From positions 1-64,000 of the forward strand of contig NZ_JACGUT010000048.1 of the NCBI RefSeq assembly GCF_014076845.1: 64,000 nt of DNA, in the 5' to 3' direction. The DNA comes from Colwellia sp. MB3u-41 (lineage in GTDB: Bacteria; Pseudomonadota; Gammaproteobacteria; Enterobacterales; Alteromonadaceae). The first letter of the stretch is position 1. Each line of letters begins with the position of its first letter. Both the position numbers and the translations under genes were made by a program. Positions 20,039 to 29,058 of this stretch are shown one piece after another. The notes beneath the pieces are model-generated. The model saw only the letters and a list, made by a program, of their open reading frames with translations, made no database searches and had not been told where the DNA came from.

Positions 20039-21087
20039 AGTACGCTTGAAATATTAATAGTCATTTGCCAATTCTCTTTTGGCTGTGGCCCATTGAGTTT
20101 TTTATAAAGAGGCGCGCCAATTTCTACTGTGAGTCGATAGTCCTTGGCCAGACGCCATAAAAGGCCAAGCTTAAGATGAATTGTTTTGCCGCCAAAAAGT
20201 TTTGGGTTTGTGATTGAGGCAGGATAAGGAGAAACAGGCAGTCCAAGCATTATTAGAGAATCATCCTGCCCATGAATTTTTTCGCTGTACTCAAAGTCCG
20301 CCCCGATAAAGGGTTGGAGTCTTGGAGATAGGTCAAATTGATAACGGCCATTCAGACTATAATTGTTACCCAGACGATAGTCCCTATCATTCGTGCCGGT
20401 CCGTATTCTAGCCGACAGACCGACGCTGATGTCATGTGCACCACCATATTGATAATTTATTGCAAACGGGAAATCATAGGTGCCTGAGCCCAGTTGCATG
20501 GTATATGGAAGCGGCTCCTTATCATCCTCGGTCGGGCGTGGCGTATCTCCCTCCTCATCGATAGAACCGGTTGGCAGGGACACGCCAAACGAAAATCCCC
20601 AAACTCCCTCATTGGAACTGTACCAGCGGTAGAGCGCTACAGCCGCAACATCCCCTATTCCGCTGGTTTTAATTTTGAAATTACTGTAGCCGGGAACACT
20701 GCTGATGTGGTCAGTTTCTTGATTAATATAGGGGACCGATATACTCCCCTGCCATTGAGAACTTAACTTATAACCCAGTGATAAAACAGTGGCATTTTGA
20801 GTGATGACAGTGGGTACAACGGGGAAGTTTTGAGCCGTTCGCGGTTCAACACCCATCGGTCCATCCCATAGCACCTCGTCATTGCCTACCGGTCGGGTAC
20901 CATCAAGATAGCCTTGAAATCCCACGGCTTTGAATTGAGCGGCCAATGTCCATGGTGAAGTCGCACCGACCTCATAAATATTTTCAAAAAAAAGCTCCTG
21001 GAGGCTCATTTCAGCCATTTCAGACGGTGTACTTTGTGCAAAACAATTAGCACTAAAAATAATTAACATCAGCTGTATATATTTCAT
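20035..21087 (-). CDS. Outer-membrane beta-barrel protein, first gene of the YfiR-kinase operon
   Basis: 350 residues with a signal peptide (about 17 residues, NCFAQ). A short segment MSLQELFFENIYEVGATSP resembles the 'SLEEL' plug-start seen in TonB-receptor-like proteins next to YfiR genes. The rest is amphipathic beta strands (LSLGYKLSSQWQGSISVPY, GIGDVAAVALYRWY, WGFSFGVSLPTGS) as in transporter-like barrels, ending in a strand close to the C-terminus. It probably resides in the outer membrane; substrate unknown. Operon with YfiR and the CHASE8 kinase. Confidence 0.7.
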   Translation of the reverse strand: MKYIQLMLIIFSANCFAQSTPSEMAEMSLQELFFENIYEVGATSPWTLAAQFKAVGFQGYLDGTRPVGNDEVLWDGPMGVEPRTAQNFPVVPTVITQNATVLSLGYKLSSQWQGSISVPYINQETDHISSVPGYSNFKIKTSGIGDVAAVALYRWYSSNEGVWGFSFGVSLPTGSIDEEGDTPRPTEDDKEPLPYTMQLGSGTYDFPFAINYQYGGAHDISVGLSARIRTGTNDRDYRLGNNYSLNGRYQFDLSPRLQPFIGADFEYSEKIHGQDDSLIMLGLPVSPYPASITNPKLFGGKTIHLKLGLLWRLAKDYRLTVEIGAPLYKKLNGPQPKENWQMTINISSVL

Positions 21088-21354
21088 TTTAAATACCTCA
21101 TAGACTACTCAATACGCTAATGGATACATTAGCCCTCCAGAGTATTACTTGAGGATACGAAAGGCATATTAGCCAGTGTCAATTTCAAATTAAAGGAACT
21201 GAAGCCTATACCCCACACGGCGCGTATAAAATACCTCCAAGTAATGCTCTTACTATGCTATGGCTCAATAAGCCACCTATCCTTAGTCAACACAATAAGT
21301 TTATTATAGGCAGCAATTTAAGAAATTGACATTCTGGTTCAGAAATGTAGAGAC

Positions 21355-21460
21355 AAAAAAGCGGCGAATCGATTCTTTAGAAAATTTCTCAAAGGCCAGC
21401 GGATCGCGCCAATCAAGATAGTCACCGGTAAATTGCGCAGTTATTCAGCGATGCCAGAAC
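21355..21460 (+). pseudogene. IS6-like transposase fragment
   Basis: One frame reads KAANRFFRKFLKGQRIAPIK followed by IVTGKLRSYSAM. This matches the region around the second catalytic Asp of IS6-type transposases (consensus VTDKL.SY), with that Asp now Gly. Nothing recognisable of the element remains on either side. Confidence 0.55.
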
Positions 21461-21589
21461 AGAGGGGATGGTAAAGTATGAACGTCATGAACCAGAGAAA
21501 CCTGTGAGAAATGCGGTGATGGGAGGTTATTGCGAGCATTGACAAATCGGCAAATAAGCCGATTTGCACAGCGAATGCTGCCCCGCAGG

Positions 21590-21715
21590 AGTTAGATACT
21601 GGGAAGTGTTTAATGAACATTCATTGGTGATCCAAAAGATATTCAGTCACCTGAATACAAACAATGACGAAGTCGTCGAATTATTGCCCCACAAAGTCGA
21701 GCACCGCCTCAGGTA
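21590..21715 (+). pseudogene. Possible IS91-like transposase C-terminal fragment
   Basis: The frame around 21603 reads EVFNEHSLVIQKIFSHLN, then NDEVVELLPHKVEHRLR and a stop. The VI.KI..HL pattern is typical of the C-terminus of IS91-type transposases, but the match is short. Confidence 0.3.
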
Positions 21716-21814
21716 GATTGGTTTGAATAGAAGCCGTTCATCATCATAAGCAAAACTGGTTTGCACAACAGCCCGAGACGCTTGTCTTGAATTCTGAAAT
21801 ACGTGAAAACGGTT

Positions 21815-21933
21815 GATTAATAGACGTAAAATAGCCAATTTTCACTCCCTCAAAGATATAATAAACTGGTAAATGAGAGGAAAACTAAGCAAGGTGTATT
21901 TTTATTTCATAAAAAATGACGTTTTATTTTACC
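21815..21933 (-). repeat. Diverged repeat B (partner of 17915-18035)
   Basis: GATTAATAGACG..AAAATAGCC, then TTTTCACTCC, and ending ATAAAAAATGACGTTTTATTTTACC. It corresponds to the 3' end and downstream region of the CHASE8 kinase but has no kinase attached. Confidence 0.65.
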
Positions 21934-22035
21934 TGTTCAGCAAACCTGAGATTGCTGATCTATAATTAAAAGGTTTTAATGCGACTATAGTGTCAGGCCA
22001 AAATATGCGGATATATTATTTTATAAGTCAAGCAC

Positions 22036-22224
22036 GTGAGAATGGATTCTATAGATAGATATGATGAAGGACAATTAATGATAAATGATGCTGATGTGAT
22101 GAAGAAACAGAGCAATATAATTGTATTTATTACAATATTCTTTTCTTTGATATTGACGTTTGTAACGACGAAATACTTGAAGAGGCCTCAGAAGCATTGG
22201 AATTTGAAGGCTATGATTCTCTAA
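22036..22224 (+). pseudogene. CHASE/PAS kinase remnant with two internal deletions (copy 2)
   Basis: Begins like the gene at 9943 (ribosome site GAAGGA, ATG 22078, [19 protein letters not shown]). It jumps in frame to the second TM ([14 protein letters not shown]; 921 bp missing relative to copy 1, bases 10002-10922). Then it jumps out of frame into the middle of the CheY gene (about 2.37 kb missing). The second junction lies at ATACTTGA, an 8-bp sequence present at both parent sites (10959-10966 and 13330-13337). The product, if made, is a short two-TM peptide. Confidence 0.88.
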
Positions 22225-22499
22225 CTGCAAGCAATGTATCGGATGCACTAAAAATAGTGCGTGACAATCCTGATATTGCCCTAATATTAACAGACTTGAG
22301 AATGCCTGGACAGTCGGGGTTAGATCTAGTCGACATTCTAAAGGAAGAGTTTAATAACAAGCTTTGTTTTATAGTCATGTCTGGGCATGGCAGCTCTGAC
22401 GTTGAAGATAGTGTCATAAAGCAAGGTTTTGCTTTTATACGTAAACCATTAGATATTGATGAACTGATAGATACTATTAAATTAAGGCTTGAAAATTAA
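22176..22499 (+). pseudogene. CheY-like receiver, N-terminally truncated (copy 2)
   Basis: Identical to 13333-13656 but fused behind the kinase remnant in another frame. The first strand with the acidic pair Asp10-Asp11 is gone, while Asp55 and the Lys remain. Without the Mg-binding acids it should not be phosphorylated normally. An internal start (22197) could give 100 residues. Confidence 0.85.
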
Positions 22500-22517
22500 A
22501 TCTAAGGAAAATTCACC

Positions 22518-23591
22518 TTGATAACAAAAATTTTAATAGTCGACGACGAAGCATATATTCGTGAAGAACTACTCGAAACGATCAGCGCGGAAGGATATGA
22601 ATGTTGTGAAGCAGCCAATGGAGAAGAAGCGCTCAATATTCTTCGAAGTGATAATGAGATTGCTATTGTCCTTACAGATATTCAAATGCCGGGGAAGGAC
22701 GGTATTCAAATGATCCGCGAGGCTAAAGAAGAAAACTGCAAAAATCGTAATGTGGAGTTTATCATTATGACGGGACACGGTGGGTCAGCAGAAGCTATTT
22801 CTGCATTGAAATTGGGTGTTTTGGATTTTATTGAAAAACCGATTGATATTGAACACCTTTGCCATGTCGTCCGTCGAGCAGAAGAACTGGTCATTTTGAG
22901 GCGCACAAAAGAGTATTACCAAGCTAGTCTTGAAGCTGATGTACATGCAAAAACGATTAAGGTTCGCAACCTTCTAAAGGATGTTGAAGATGCGTATGAC
23001 GAAGCGTTGACATGCCTTGCTGTGGCAGCCGAATTCAAAGATCCTGAAACGGGTTATCATATAAAGCGAATTGGTGAGTATTCCAAATTTATGGCTCAAC
23101 AACTTGGCTGGTCAGAAGAGCGTCAACATATGATGTTGTTAGCCGCCCCACTGCATGACATAGGCAAGATCGGCACGCCCGAAATTATTTTATTGAAACC
23201 CGGAAAACTCGACGCTGATGAAGTCGCAATTATGAAAGAGCATTCACAAAATGGTTATAATATTTTGTCTCATGCAGAACATTCAGTCATGAAAATGGCA
23301 GCAACGATTGCAAAAAATCATCATGAACGTTGGAATGGAGGAGGTTACCCTAGAGGTCTCAAAGGAACAGAAATCCCCATTGAAGCTCGTATTGTCGCTG
23401 TGGTTGACGTTTATGACGCGCTTAGGTCAAAACGTCCTTACAAACCGGAGTTTGATCAAGAAAAAGCGTTGTCAATCATGCTTGATGGTGACGGTCGAAC
23501 TGATCCGTCGCATTTTGACCCACAAATGTTGGACATTTTACGTAATAATTCTGAACAGTTCGATGCAATTTATAAAGGTCTTGCTGATTGA
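22518..23591 (+). CDS. Receiver-HD-GYP protein, c-di-GMP phosphodiesterase (copy 2)
   Basis: Amino-acid identical to the product of 13675-14748, with the same TTG start and ribosome site. Phospho-acceptor Asp54, HD 213-214, GYP 276-278. Here it is directly followed (47 bp) by an intact H-NOX gene and its kinase, so this copy is the likely output of nitric-oxide sensing. The promoter must be the duplicated kinase leader or lie within the remnant. Confidence 0.93.
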   Translation: MITKILIVDDEAYIREELLETISAEGYECCEAANGEEALNILRSDNEIAIVLTDIQMPGKDGIQMIREAKEENCKNRNVEFIIMTGHGGSAEAISALKLGVLDFIEKPIDIEHLCHVVRRAEELVILRRTKEYYQASLEADVHAKTIKVRNLLKDVEDAYDEALTCLAVAAEFKDPETGYHIKRIGEYSKFMAQQLGWSEERQHMMLLAAPLHDIGKIGTPEIILLKPGKLDADEVAIMKEHSQNGYNILSHAEHSVMKMAATIAKNHHERWNGGGYPRGLKGTEIPIEARIVAVVDVYDALRSKRPYKPEFDQEKALSIMLDGDGRTDPSHFDPQMLDILRNNSEQFDAIYKGLAD

Positions 23592-23638
23592 AAACAGGGT
23601 AAAACATTTATCAGGTCTTAAAGATAAGAGGATATATT

Positions 23639-24208
23639 ATGTACGGAATGGTTAATAAAGCAGTGGAAGATATGGTCTGCATGAAATTTGGCGAGCCGGT
23701 ATGGGAAGATATTAAGTCCTGTGCAGGGGTCGACATAGACGTATTCATGAGCAACGAAGCGTACCCAGACAAAATGACTTTCCAGCTGGTGAATGCGGCA
23801 AGTGAGGTACTGAATATTCCTGCAGAAACCGTTCTTGAGGCATTCGGTGAACACTGGGTCCTGCATACAGCGCAGAAAGGTTACGGCGGTTTGATGCAGG
23901 CCAACGGTAGCTCATTGCCCGAGTTCCTGGCCAACTTGCCGGGCTTTCATTCAAGGGTGAAGATGCTGTTTCCTAACCTGAAACCGCCCGGTTTCGAGTG
24001 TACAGATGTAACTGAAAACTCACTAAAGCTGCACTATCGTACGCACCGCGCAGGCTTAGTGCATTTTGTCATTGGTTTGATGCACGGCCTGGGCAAGTTG
24101 TTCAATACACCGGTTATTGTTCACCTGGTCGAATCCAAGGAACAAGGTGCAGATCACGATGTTTTTGATGTCAAGTGGTCAAATGAGCAATCGAATGAAA
24201 AAAAATAA
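23639..24208 (+). CDS. H-NOX haem protein (nitric oxide sensor)
   Basis: 189 residues starting MYGMVNKAVEDMV, behind AGAGG. H-NOX hallmarks: proximal haem ligand His104 (LPGFHSRVKMLFP) and the propionate-binding Tyr-x-Ser/Thr-x-Arg as Y133, T135, R137 (HYRTHR). The Ser of the usual motif is Thr here. By spacing, the distal-pocket position that is Tyr in oxygen-binding members is His142, so an NO-type sensor is more likely than an oxygen binder. Facultative anaerobes pair H-NOX with a histidine kinase whose activity it controls; the next gene is that kinase and overlaps it by 26 bp. Confidence 0.93.
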   Translation: MYGMVNKAVEDMVCMKFGEPVWEDIKSCAGVDIDVFMSNEAYPDKMTFQLVNAASEVLNIPAETVLEAFGEHWVLHTAQKGYGGLMQANGSSLPEFLANLPGFHSRVKMLFPNLKPPGFECTDVTENSLKLHYRTHRAGLVHFVIGLMHGLGKLFNTPVIVHLVESKEQGADHDVFDVKWSNEQSNEKK

Positions 24209-25859
24209 CCCGTGCTCAACATCTCAGTTTGGCCTTCCGCCACAGCAGTTTGCCGCAGCGTTCCCTTTCCACTTAGTGTTGAACATGCAGATGGAAATAC
24301 TGCAGGTTGGAACAACACTACAACGTATTTGTGCTGATATCCTCCCCAGCGCGAGTATGGATAAGCTATTTGAATCGATCCGACCAGAGGGTGTTTTCTG
24401 TGTCAACTGGGTGCTCGAAAATGCCGGATCATTTTTCCTTATTAAACACCTTGCCAGTGATCTCAAGTTGCGTGGCGAGTTCGTATTTTTACCTCGCGAG
24501 AGTGTGTTGCTGTTTCTCGGCACACCTTGGTTTATCGACGCTTCCGAGATCGCCATACATAAACTTAGTTTCGCGGATTTTGCCACCCACGATGTGGTCG
24601 TTGACATGCTCCAGCTATTCCAGGTAAACAAGATGGCACTCGAGGACGCGAATAAGCTCTCCGGCAAGCTAACCGCCCAGCGAAGTGCACTTCGGTTAGC
24701 CAACGAAAACCTGAAAAAGCAGGAAGAACAGATGAACCAGCTGACTGGCGAACTGCTCCGAAATCGCGATGAAATGTCTGAGGTGGTTGATACCATTAAC
24801 CAGCTTGAGGAGGGAATTGCATTTCTAGACAGTGATGACCGCTTTGTATTCACCAACTCGGAATACCGGCACATGCACGAGAAAGTCATCGATTCGGTAC
24901 AAACCGGTGTACTGTTTGAGGATTATCTAAGGCGTTTGTTTGACGCTGGCGAGATTATTACGCACATCATAGACTGTGAAGAATGGGTCGCCAAACGCAT
25001 GGTAGCTCATCGCTCTTTGCCAAGCGAATGTGAGATAGTCATAGCTGGGGGTAAGACACTCAATATTCGTGAGCAGGTGACTCATAGCGGTGGGATCGCT
25101 ATGGTGATTAGGGATATCAGCGAGCATAAAAAGTTGCAGGCGCAACTGGTAAACTCGAGCAAGCTCGCCAGCCTGGGAGATATGGCCACCGGAGTGGCGC
25201 ACGAACTCAACCAGCCGCTTAACATAATATCAATGGCGGCAGGCAACGTTGAGAGAACTCTCAAGCGCGGCGAATTTGACCCAGAATACCAGTTGGAGAA
25301 GATGCAGCGTATCAGGGAAAGTGTTGTTCGCGCGTCGAAAATCATCGGCCACCTGAGATCGTTCGGCCGCGATTCTAGTGAAGTTGCTCAGCCATTTGAC
25401 CCTCGTGATGCCGTGAGAGGCGCGATCGGTATGATCGGTGAGCAGTTAAAGTTGTCTAGGATTGAGTTGGTGTTGGCTCTACCCACTGAGGTAGGTGCGA
25501 AGGTGTTTGGATATGCGCTTCGGTTCGAGCAGGTGCTACTGAGCCTTATTCGCAACGCGAGTGACGAGCTGATTGCGCATCCTTCTGGGGGGGGACGGAA
25601 ACGCATCCAGATTGTCGTGGTGTTCGAGCCACAGGGGCAGGTGAGTATTAGCGTTGAAGACAATGGATCAGGTGTTCCTGTGGAATTACTTGAGAATATC
25701 TTCGATCCGTTTTTCACCACTAAGGTGGTTGGTAAAGGGGCTGGACTGGGGTTGTCGGTGTCTTACGGTATAGTTAATGAGATGGGTGGTAAGATCGTTG
25801 TGTTGAATACCAGCGGCGGCGCCAAGTTCGAAATCATCCTACCCACGATACATCACTAA
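24183..25859 (+). CDS. H-NOX-associated (HNOBA) histidine kinase
   Basis: 558 residues from ATG 24183, inside the end of the H-NOX gene; an ATG at 24117 would lie deeper in H-NOX and adds residues that do not look like the family. The N-terminal HNOBA domain ([17 protein letters not shown], about residues 20-170) is followed by a coiled coil (about 170-210) and a PAS-like segment ([19 protein letters not shown]). The HisKA has His340 ([17 protein letters not shown]), then HATPase ([27 protein letters not shown]). It is soluble (no TM) and expected to bind H-NOX. GC content looks somewhat higher than in the neighbours, as does the H-NOX gene. Confidence 0.92.
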   Translation: MSNRMKKNNPCSTSQFGLPPQQFAAAFPFHLVLNMQMEILQVGTTLQRICADILPSASMDKLFESIRPEGVFCVNWVLENAGSFFLIKHLASDLKLRGEFVFLPRESVLLFLGTPWFIDASEIAIHKLSFADFATHDVVVDMLQLFQVNKMALEDANKLSGKLTAQRSALRLANENLKKQEEQMNQLTGELLRNRDEMSEVVDTINQLEEGIAFLDSDDRFVFTNSEYRHMHEKVIDSVQTGVLFEDYLRRLFDAGEIITHIIDCEEWVAKRMVAHRSLPSECEIVIAGGKTLNIREQVTHSGGIAMVIRDISEHKKLQAQLVNSSKLASLGDMATGVAHELNQPLNIISMAAGNVERTLKRGEFDPEYQLEKMQRIRESVVRASKIIGHLRSFGRDSSEVAQPFDPRDAVRGAIGMIGEQLKLSRIELVLALPTEVGAKVFGYALRFEQVLLSLIRNASDELIAHPSGGGRKRIQIVVVFEPQGQVSISVEDNGSGVPVELLENIFDPFFTTKVVGKGAGLGLSVSYGIVNEMGGKIVVLNTSGGAKFEIILPTIHH

Positions 25860-26707
25860 GGCAATCGGGATTAGGCCAATCAGAGTGAGCCAAGTGGTAG
25901 AAAAATCAATCGAAATCCAGACAACCCATAATCGGACTAGAAAGTTGAGTATCCACCTGTTTTTTACGCGAATTCCATTAATCGAAATTGTGGCTAACGC
26001 CCGCTTCATGCATTGAGTCATTCAACAAGAGTTTATGTTTTTAAAAGAGGCGAATTTCTTTCTTTTAACACTTTCAAAAATTTTGATTCATCATAAAATG
26101 TTCGTGTCTTCCAACACTTATTAAGCAATACAGACCCATTTTTATGCTAATGCTCCGAAGTATATAGAAATAAAAGCGGTATTTTAGGAGGTATAACTAC
26201 ACCATACCTCACTGACATAATGTTAGATACTGACCAATAAGCCCCTATCGACATAATAAAAAATCAATTATCTGCTGTTATAGCTCATGAAGTACATTAT
26301 GATGTAAGAGCTAAGTCAGGTGTTAAAAATAATGGTAACGGTGCTGTAACTCTTGTTAATATGCCAACAGAGGACTTAGTTGTAATAATAAGTATAATAA
26401 GCTATTCAATAATACAAAAATAAGCCTGCCTTTTTGTCCCTAAATATTTTATACAACCAATTCTTCGCGTTATCAGGGTGTTAAGGAGATATAATAACTA
26501 ATTGAGTCAAAATTACTAAAATTTTGACCTCCCTCTAATTTAGGGGGGATTTATGAAAAGGAGTCATTCTACATGCTAGTTAACAGGCGGTGCTAGATTC
26601 ATAAAGAAGAAAATATTTAATATGATAAAGCATTAAATTAAGTAGCTTAAGATTTTTAAGTTTCAGTTTACTAACACATTATTAATAATTATTTGCAATG
26701 GATTTAT
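25860..26707. other. Intergenic stretch, no intact gene
   Basis: About 850 bp. An open, start-less stretch at 26233-26424 (reads IIKNQLSAVIAHEVHYDVRA...NNGNGAV...MPTEDLVV) faintly resembles the N-terminus of IS256-type transposases. A perfect 9-bp hairpin (GTCAAAATT / AATTTTGAC, 26506-26528) is followed by a second C-rich/G-rich hairpin up to about 26550, a possible terminator. The right boundary of the island probably lies here; I found no copy of the tRNA-Ser 3' end. Confidence 0.5.
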
Positions 26708-27790
26708 ATGAAATTATTATCATTCACACTAACGTGTGTATTTACATTTTTGATCGCTTTCCAGTGGTACCAGCAACATAGCAACTTTACACACAACGCT
26801 CATCAACTAGTTGATCAAGATGCAGTTTTCAATAGCTTATTAGATTATGGGCAACATAAAAGTGACCAAATACCTACAGGTGTATTTATTGACTCACTAG
26901 AATTTACTGGGCCAAATGATGTTCACCTTAGTGGTTATGTATGGCAAGAGTTTAGTGCTGAAATTTTAGAAAAGCACAAACCAGGGGTTATATTCCCTAA
27001 CTCTATCGGTAATGTAATAATGAAAGAAGCTTATCGTGATGTTATTGCTGGTATAACCGTTGTTGGTTGGTATTTTGAAGTAGATTTACGACAAAGTTTC
27101 AGTTATAAAAATTACCCTATTGATCATAAAACAGTATGGTTAAAAATCCTGCCTGATAATTTTAATAGTAATTTGATTCTAGTACCATCACTTAATTCTT
27201 ACGATAGTACCGCTAAATTATCTACATTTGGTATTTCACAGGATATTGTACTCTCAGGTTGGGCTTTAAATGAGTCTTTCTTTAGCTACATGAGACTTAA
27301 TTTTGATACTGATTTTGGTTTGCATAATGACCACCCCAAAACGAACTTACCAGAACTCACGTTTAATATTGTCATTGAACGGGACTTTCTTAGCGCATTC
27401 ATGATTAATATAACTTTACTATTGGTTAGTATTTTTTTGTTATATAGCTTAGTACTTATGATGACTTCAAATAAGCATCTTAGTTCTAAATTTAGTGCTA
27501 GCGTTTCATCCTCTATCGGTAGTTGTGCCGCAATTTTCTTTGTTATATTAATTGCGCATATAGATGTTAGAAAACATTTTCCAGGGGAGGGAATTGTCTA
27601 TATCGAATATTTTTATTTAGTGAGCTATTTTTTCATAGTATCTACTGCATTTACTATTTATACGTTTAACTCTAGAGAAAAGGCTACAACAAAAGGTTTA
27701 TTTGCTAATGATGGTATTTTACTTAAAGTTAGTTTTTGGCCAATTTACACATTGTTAATCTGTTTAATTACTTGGAACCATTTTTATTAA
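26708..27790 (+). CDS. Putative pentameric ligand-gated-ion-channel-like membrane protein
   Basis: 360 residues from ATG 26708. One N-terminal helix (signal anchor, 1-20) is followed by an extracytoplasmic beta-rich domain (about 50-225) and four TM helices (about 229-252, 265-286, 298-320, 338-358). Points that recall prokaryotic Cys-loop channels: TGVFIDSLEF...VHLSGYVWQEF as the first strands, YPIDHKTVWLKI (136-147) in place of the YPFD..TL.I loop of GLIC-type channels, four C-terminal helices, and a Pro-containing M2-M3 link (KHFPGEGIVYIEYFYLVSY). No close family is recognised, and the region between Trp79 and Trp121 is unlike known channels. It is monocistronic, in a gene-poor area. Confidence 0.5.
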   Translation: MKLLSFTLTCVFTFLIAFQWYQQHSNFTHNAHQLVDQDAVFNSLLDYGQHKSDQIPTGVFIDSLEFTGPNDVHLSGYVWQEFSAEILEKHKPGVIFPNSIGNVIMKEAYRDVIAGITVVGWYFEVDLRQSFSYKNYPIDHKTVWLKILPDNFNSNLILVPSLNSYDSTAKLSTFGISQDIVLSGWALNESFFSYMRLNFDTDFGLHNDHPKTNLPELTFNIVIERDFLSAFMINITLLLVSIFLLYSLVLMMTSNKHLSSKFSASVSSSIGSCAAIFFVILIAHIDVRKHFPGEGIVYIEYFYLVSYFFIVSTAFTIYTFNSREKATTKGLFANDGILLKVSFWPIYTLLICLITWNHFY

Positions 27791-28073
27791 TTGCTATATT
27801 ATTTAAAACCAAATGTGGCTCTCGATTATATTTATGTAATGACGTAGGCGGTTCGGAACACGATATGATATTGCTTTCATTTCTTGTAGACGTAAAAGGG
27901 TTATTTGTATACTTTTTCTAATTTACACTTCTAAGTAGTTCGATTGTAATATTAAGGAGGACGGTAAATAAGAATTTTTTGCTCTTTAAATGATCACTTT
28001 TAGCCTGTTAAAGTGGCGTTATCGATATAAAAGCTAATATCTCGAATGTGGCCAAAGAGATCATTAGAAAGCA

Positions 28074-28460
28074 GTTTATTTACCTGTTGGCAGTCATACG
28101 CCGGTATGGTGTACTGCCAGCGGTAAACTTTATTTAAGTTCTCTACCCACAGAGCGTCGTCACCGTATTGTCAGTAAATTATCACTGGATAATTTGGCAT
28201 GTAATACCTTGATTAACCGTGAGTTATTAGAAAGTGAGCTGTTAAAAATTGGGGGTAATGAGCTAGGAACGGATAACGAAGAATTTGTCGATGGTATGGT
28301 TGCTTGTACGGTACCTATTAAAGATGAGGATGGCAGGTTGTTTGCCTGTCTTTTTACCCATGCTCTCGTGATTCGTAAAAGTTTAGATGAGTTACTCGCT
28401 TTTGAATCAGTATTACGCCAGGCAACTATCGAATTAGGTGAACTACTCAAAAAGCAATAA
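28074..28460 (+). pseudogene. IclR-family regulator, only the effector domain left
   Basis: A frame without start, right after TAG at 28071-28073, reads AVYLPVGSHTPVWCTASGKL, SSLPTERRHRIV, ELGTDNEEFVDGMVACTVPI and ends ELGELLKKQ-stop. These are the IclR ligand-binding motifs (TASGK, D.EE..G..C.A.P). The N-terminal helix-turn-helix is absent; upstream only non-matching sequence remains (27791-28073). Confidence 0.75.
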
Positions 28461-29058
28461 TTGGCCAGCGATTCAAACATCGTAATACTGACGATGAATT
28501 GCTTCCAATTATTGATTAACTATTTTGACTTGCTCACATTTGAACTAAGTCCTCGATGTTATTAAACCAGAATGGATTTTTTTTTCAGGTATATAATGAT
28601 AGAGAATAACTATTATAATTCATATAGTAATAGAAAAAGGCATGTTGACATGCTTGTACAAAAAAACTATGGCGGTCTGGGGTGAAATGCCATAGAAAAT
28701 TACTTTTTATATCAGTTATCCCTGAAGATAGCTGACATAAAAATAGAGTTGGTTACTTTAATCATTAGTTTAGCCTTTTAGCCTTTTGGCATTGGTGATT
28801 ATAAGGGGATTTATTTCAAAGATTAGAGATAATCACAAAACGTAAATAATATGTCAAATTTTCTCATAAGGTGATGCCATTTCATTATTTATGACGATCC
28901 ACATTTGTTCCTACTATTTTTTCTCTTACGCTATAAATTTTCTATTAGTAGAGTATTACCATTTATTTTACTGCAAGTCTGGTGGTAGCTAAATCATGAC
29001 TCTTTAGGTGAGTATCTCGTGCGTATACGTAAGTTTTCCTTAAAAATAGTAACAAATA
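28461..29058. other. Intergenic, nothing recognised
   Basis: About 600 bp of AT-rich sequence with scattered stops in all frames. No coding, RNA or repeat signal that I can support. Confidence 0.6.

Larger units (their letters stand above)
21088..22035. other. Gene-poor stretch with mobile-element debris
   Basis: About 950 bp without an intact gene. It holds the IS6-like and possible IS91-like fragments, a perfect 9-bp hairpin (CAAATCGGC / GCCGATTTG, 21543-21566), repeat B (21815-21933) and the second copy of the kinase leader (from 21939). The promoter of the operon on the minus strand should lie in 21088-21200; I cannot point to it with confidence. Confidence 0.7.

Noticed and set aside
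24224-24889. 221-codon minus-strand frame
   Set aside because: Antisense to the HNOBA kinase, Ser-rich composition typical of a shadow frame.
26233-26424. IS256-type transposase fragment
   Set aside because: The resemblance is too short and loose to name as a feature of its own; mentioned only in the intergenic entry.
25860-26707. Right attachment site of the tRNA-Ser island
   Set aside because: I looked for a copy of the tRNA-Ser 3' end and did not see one here.
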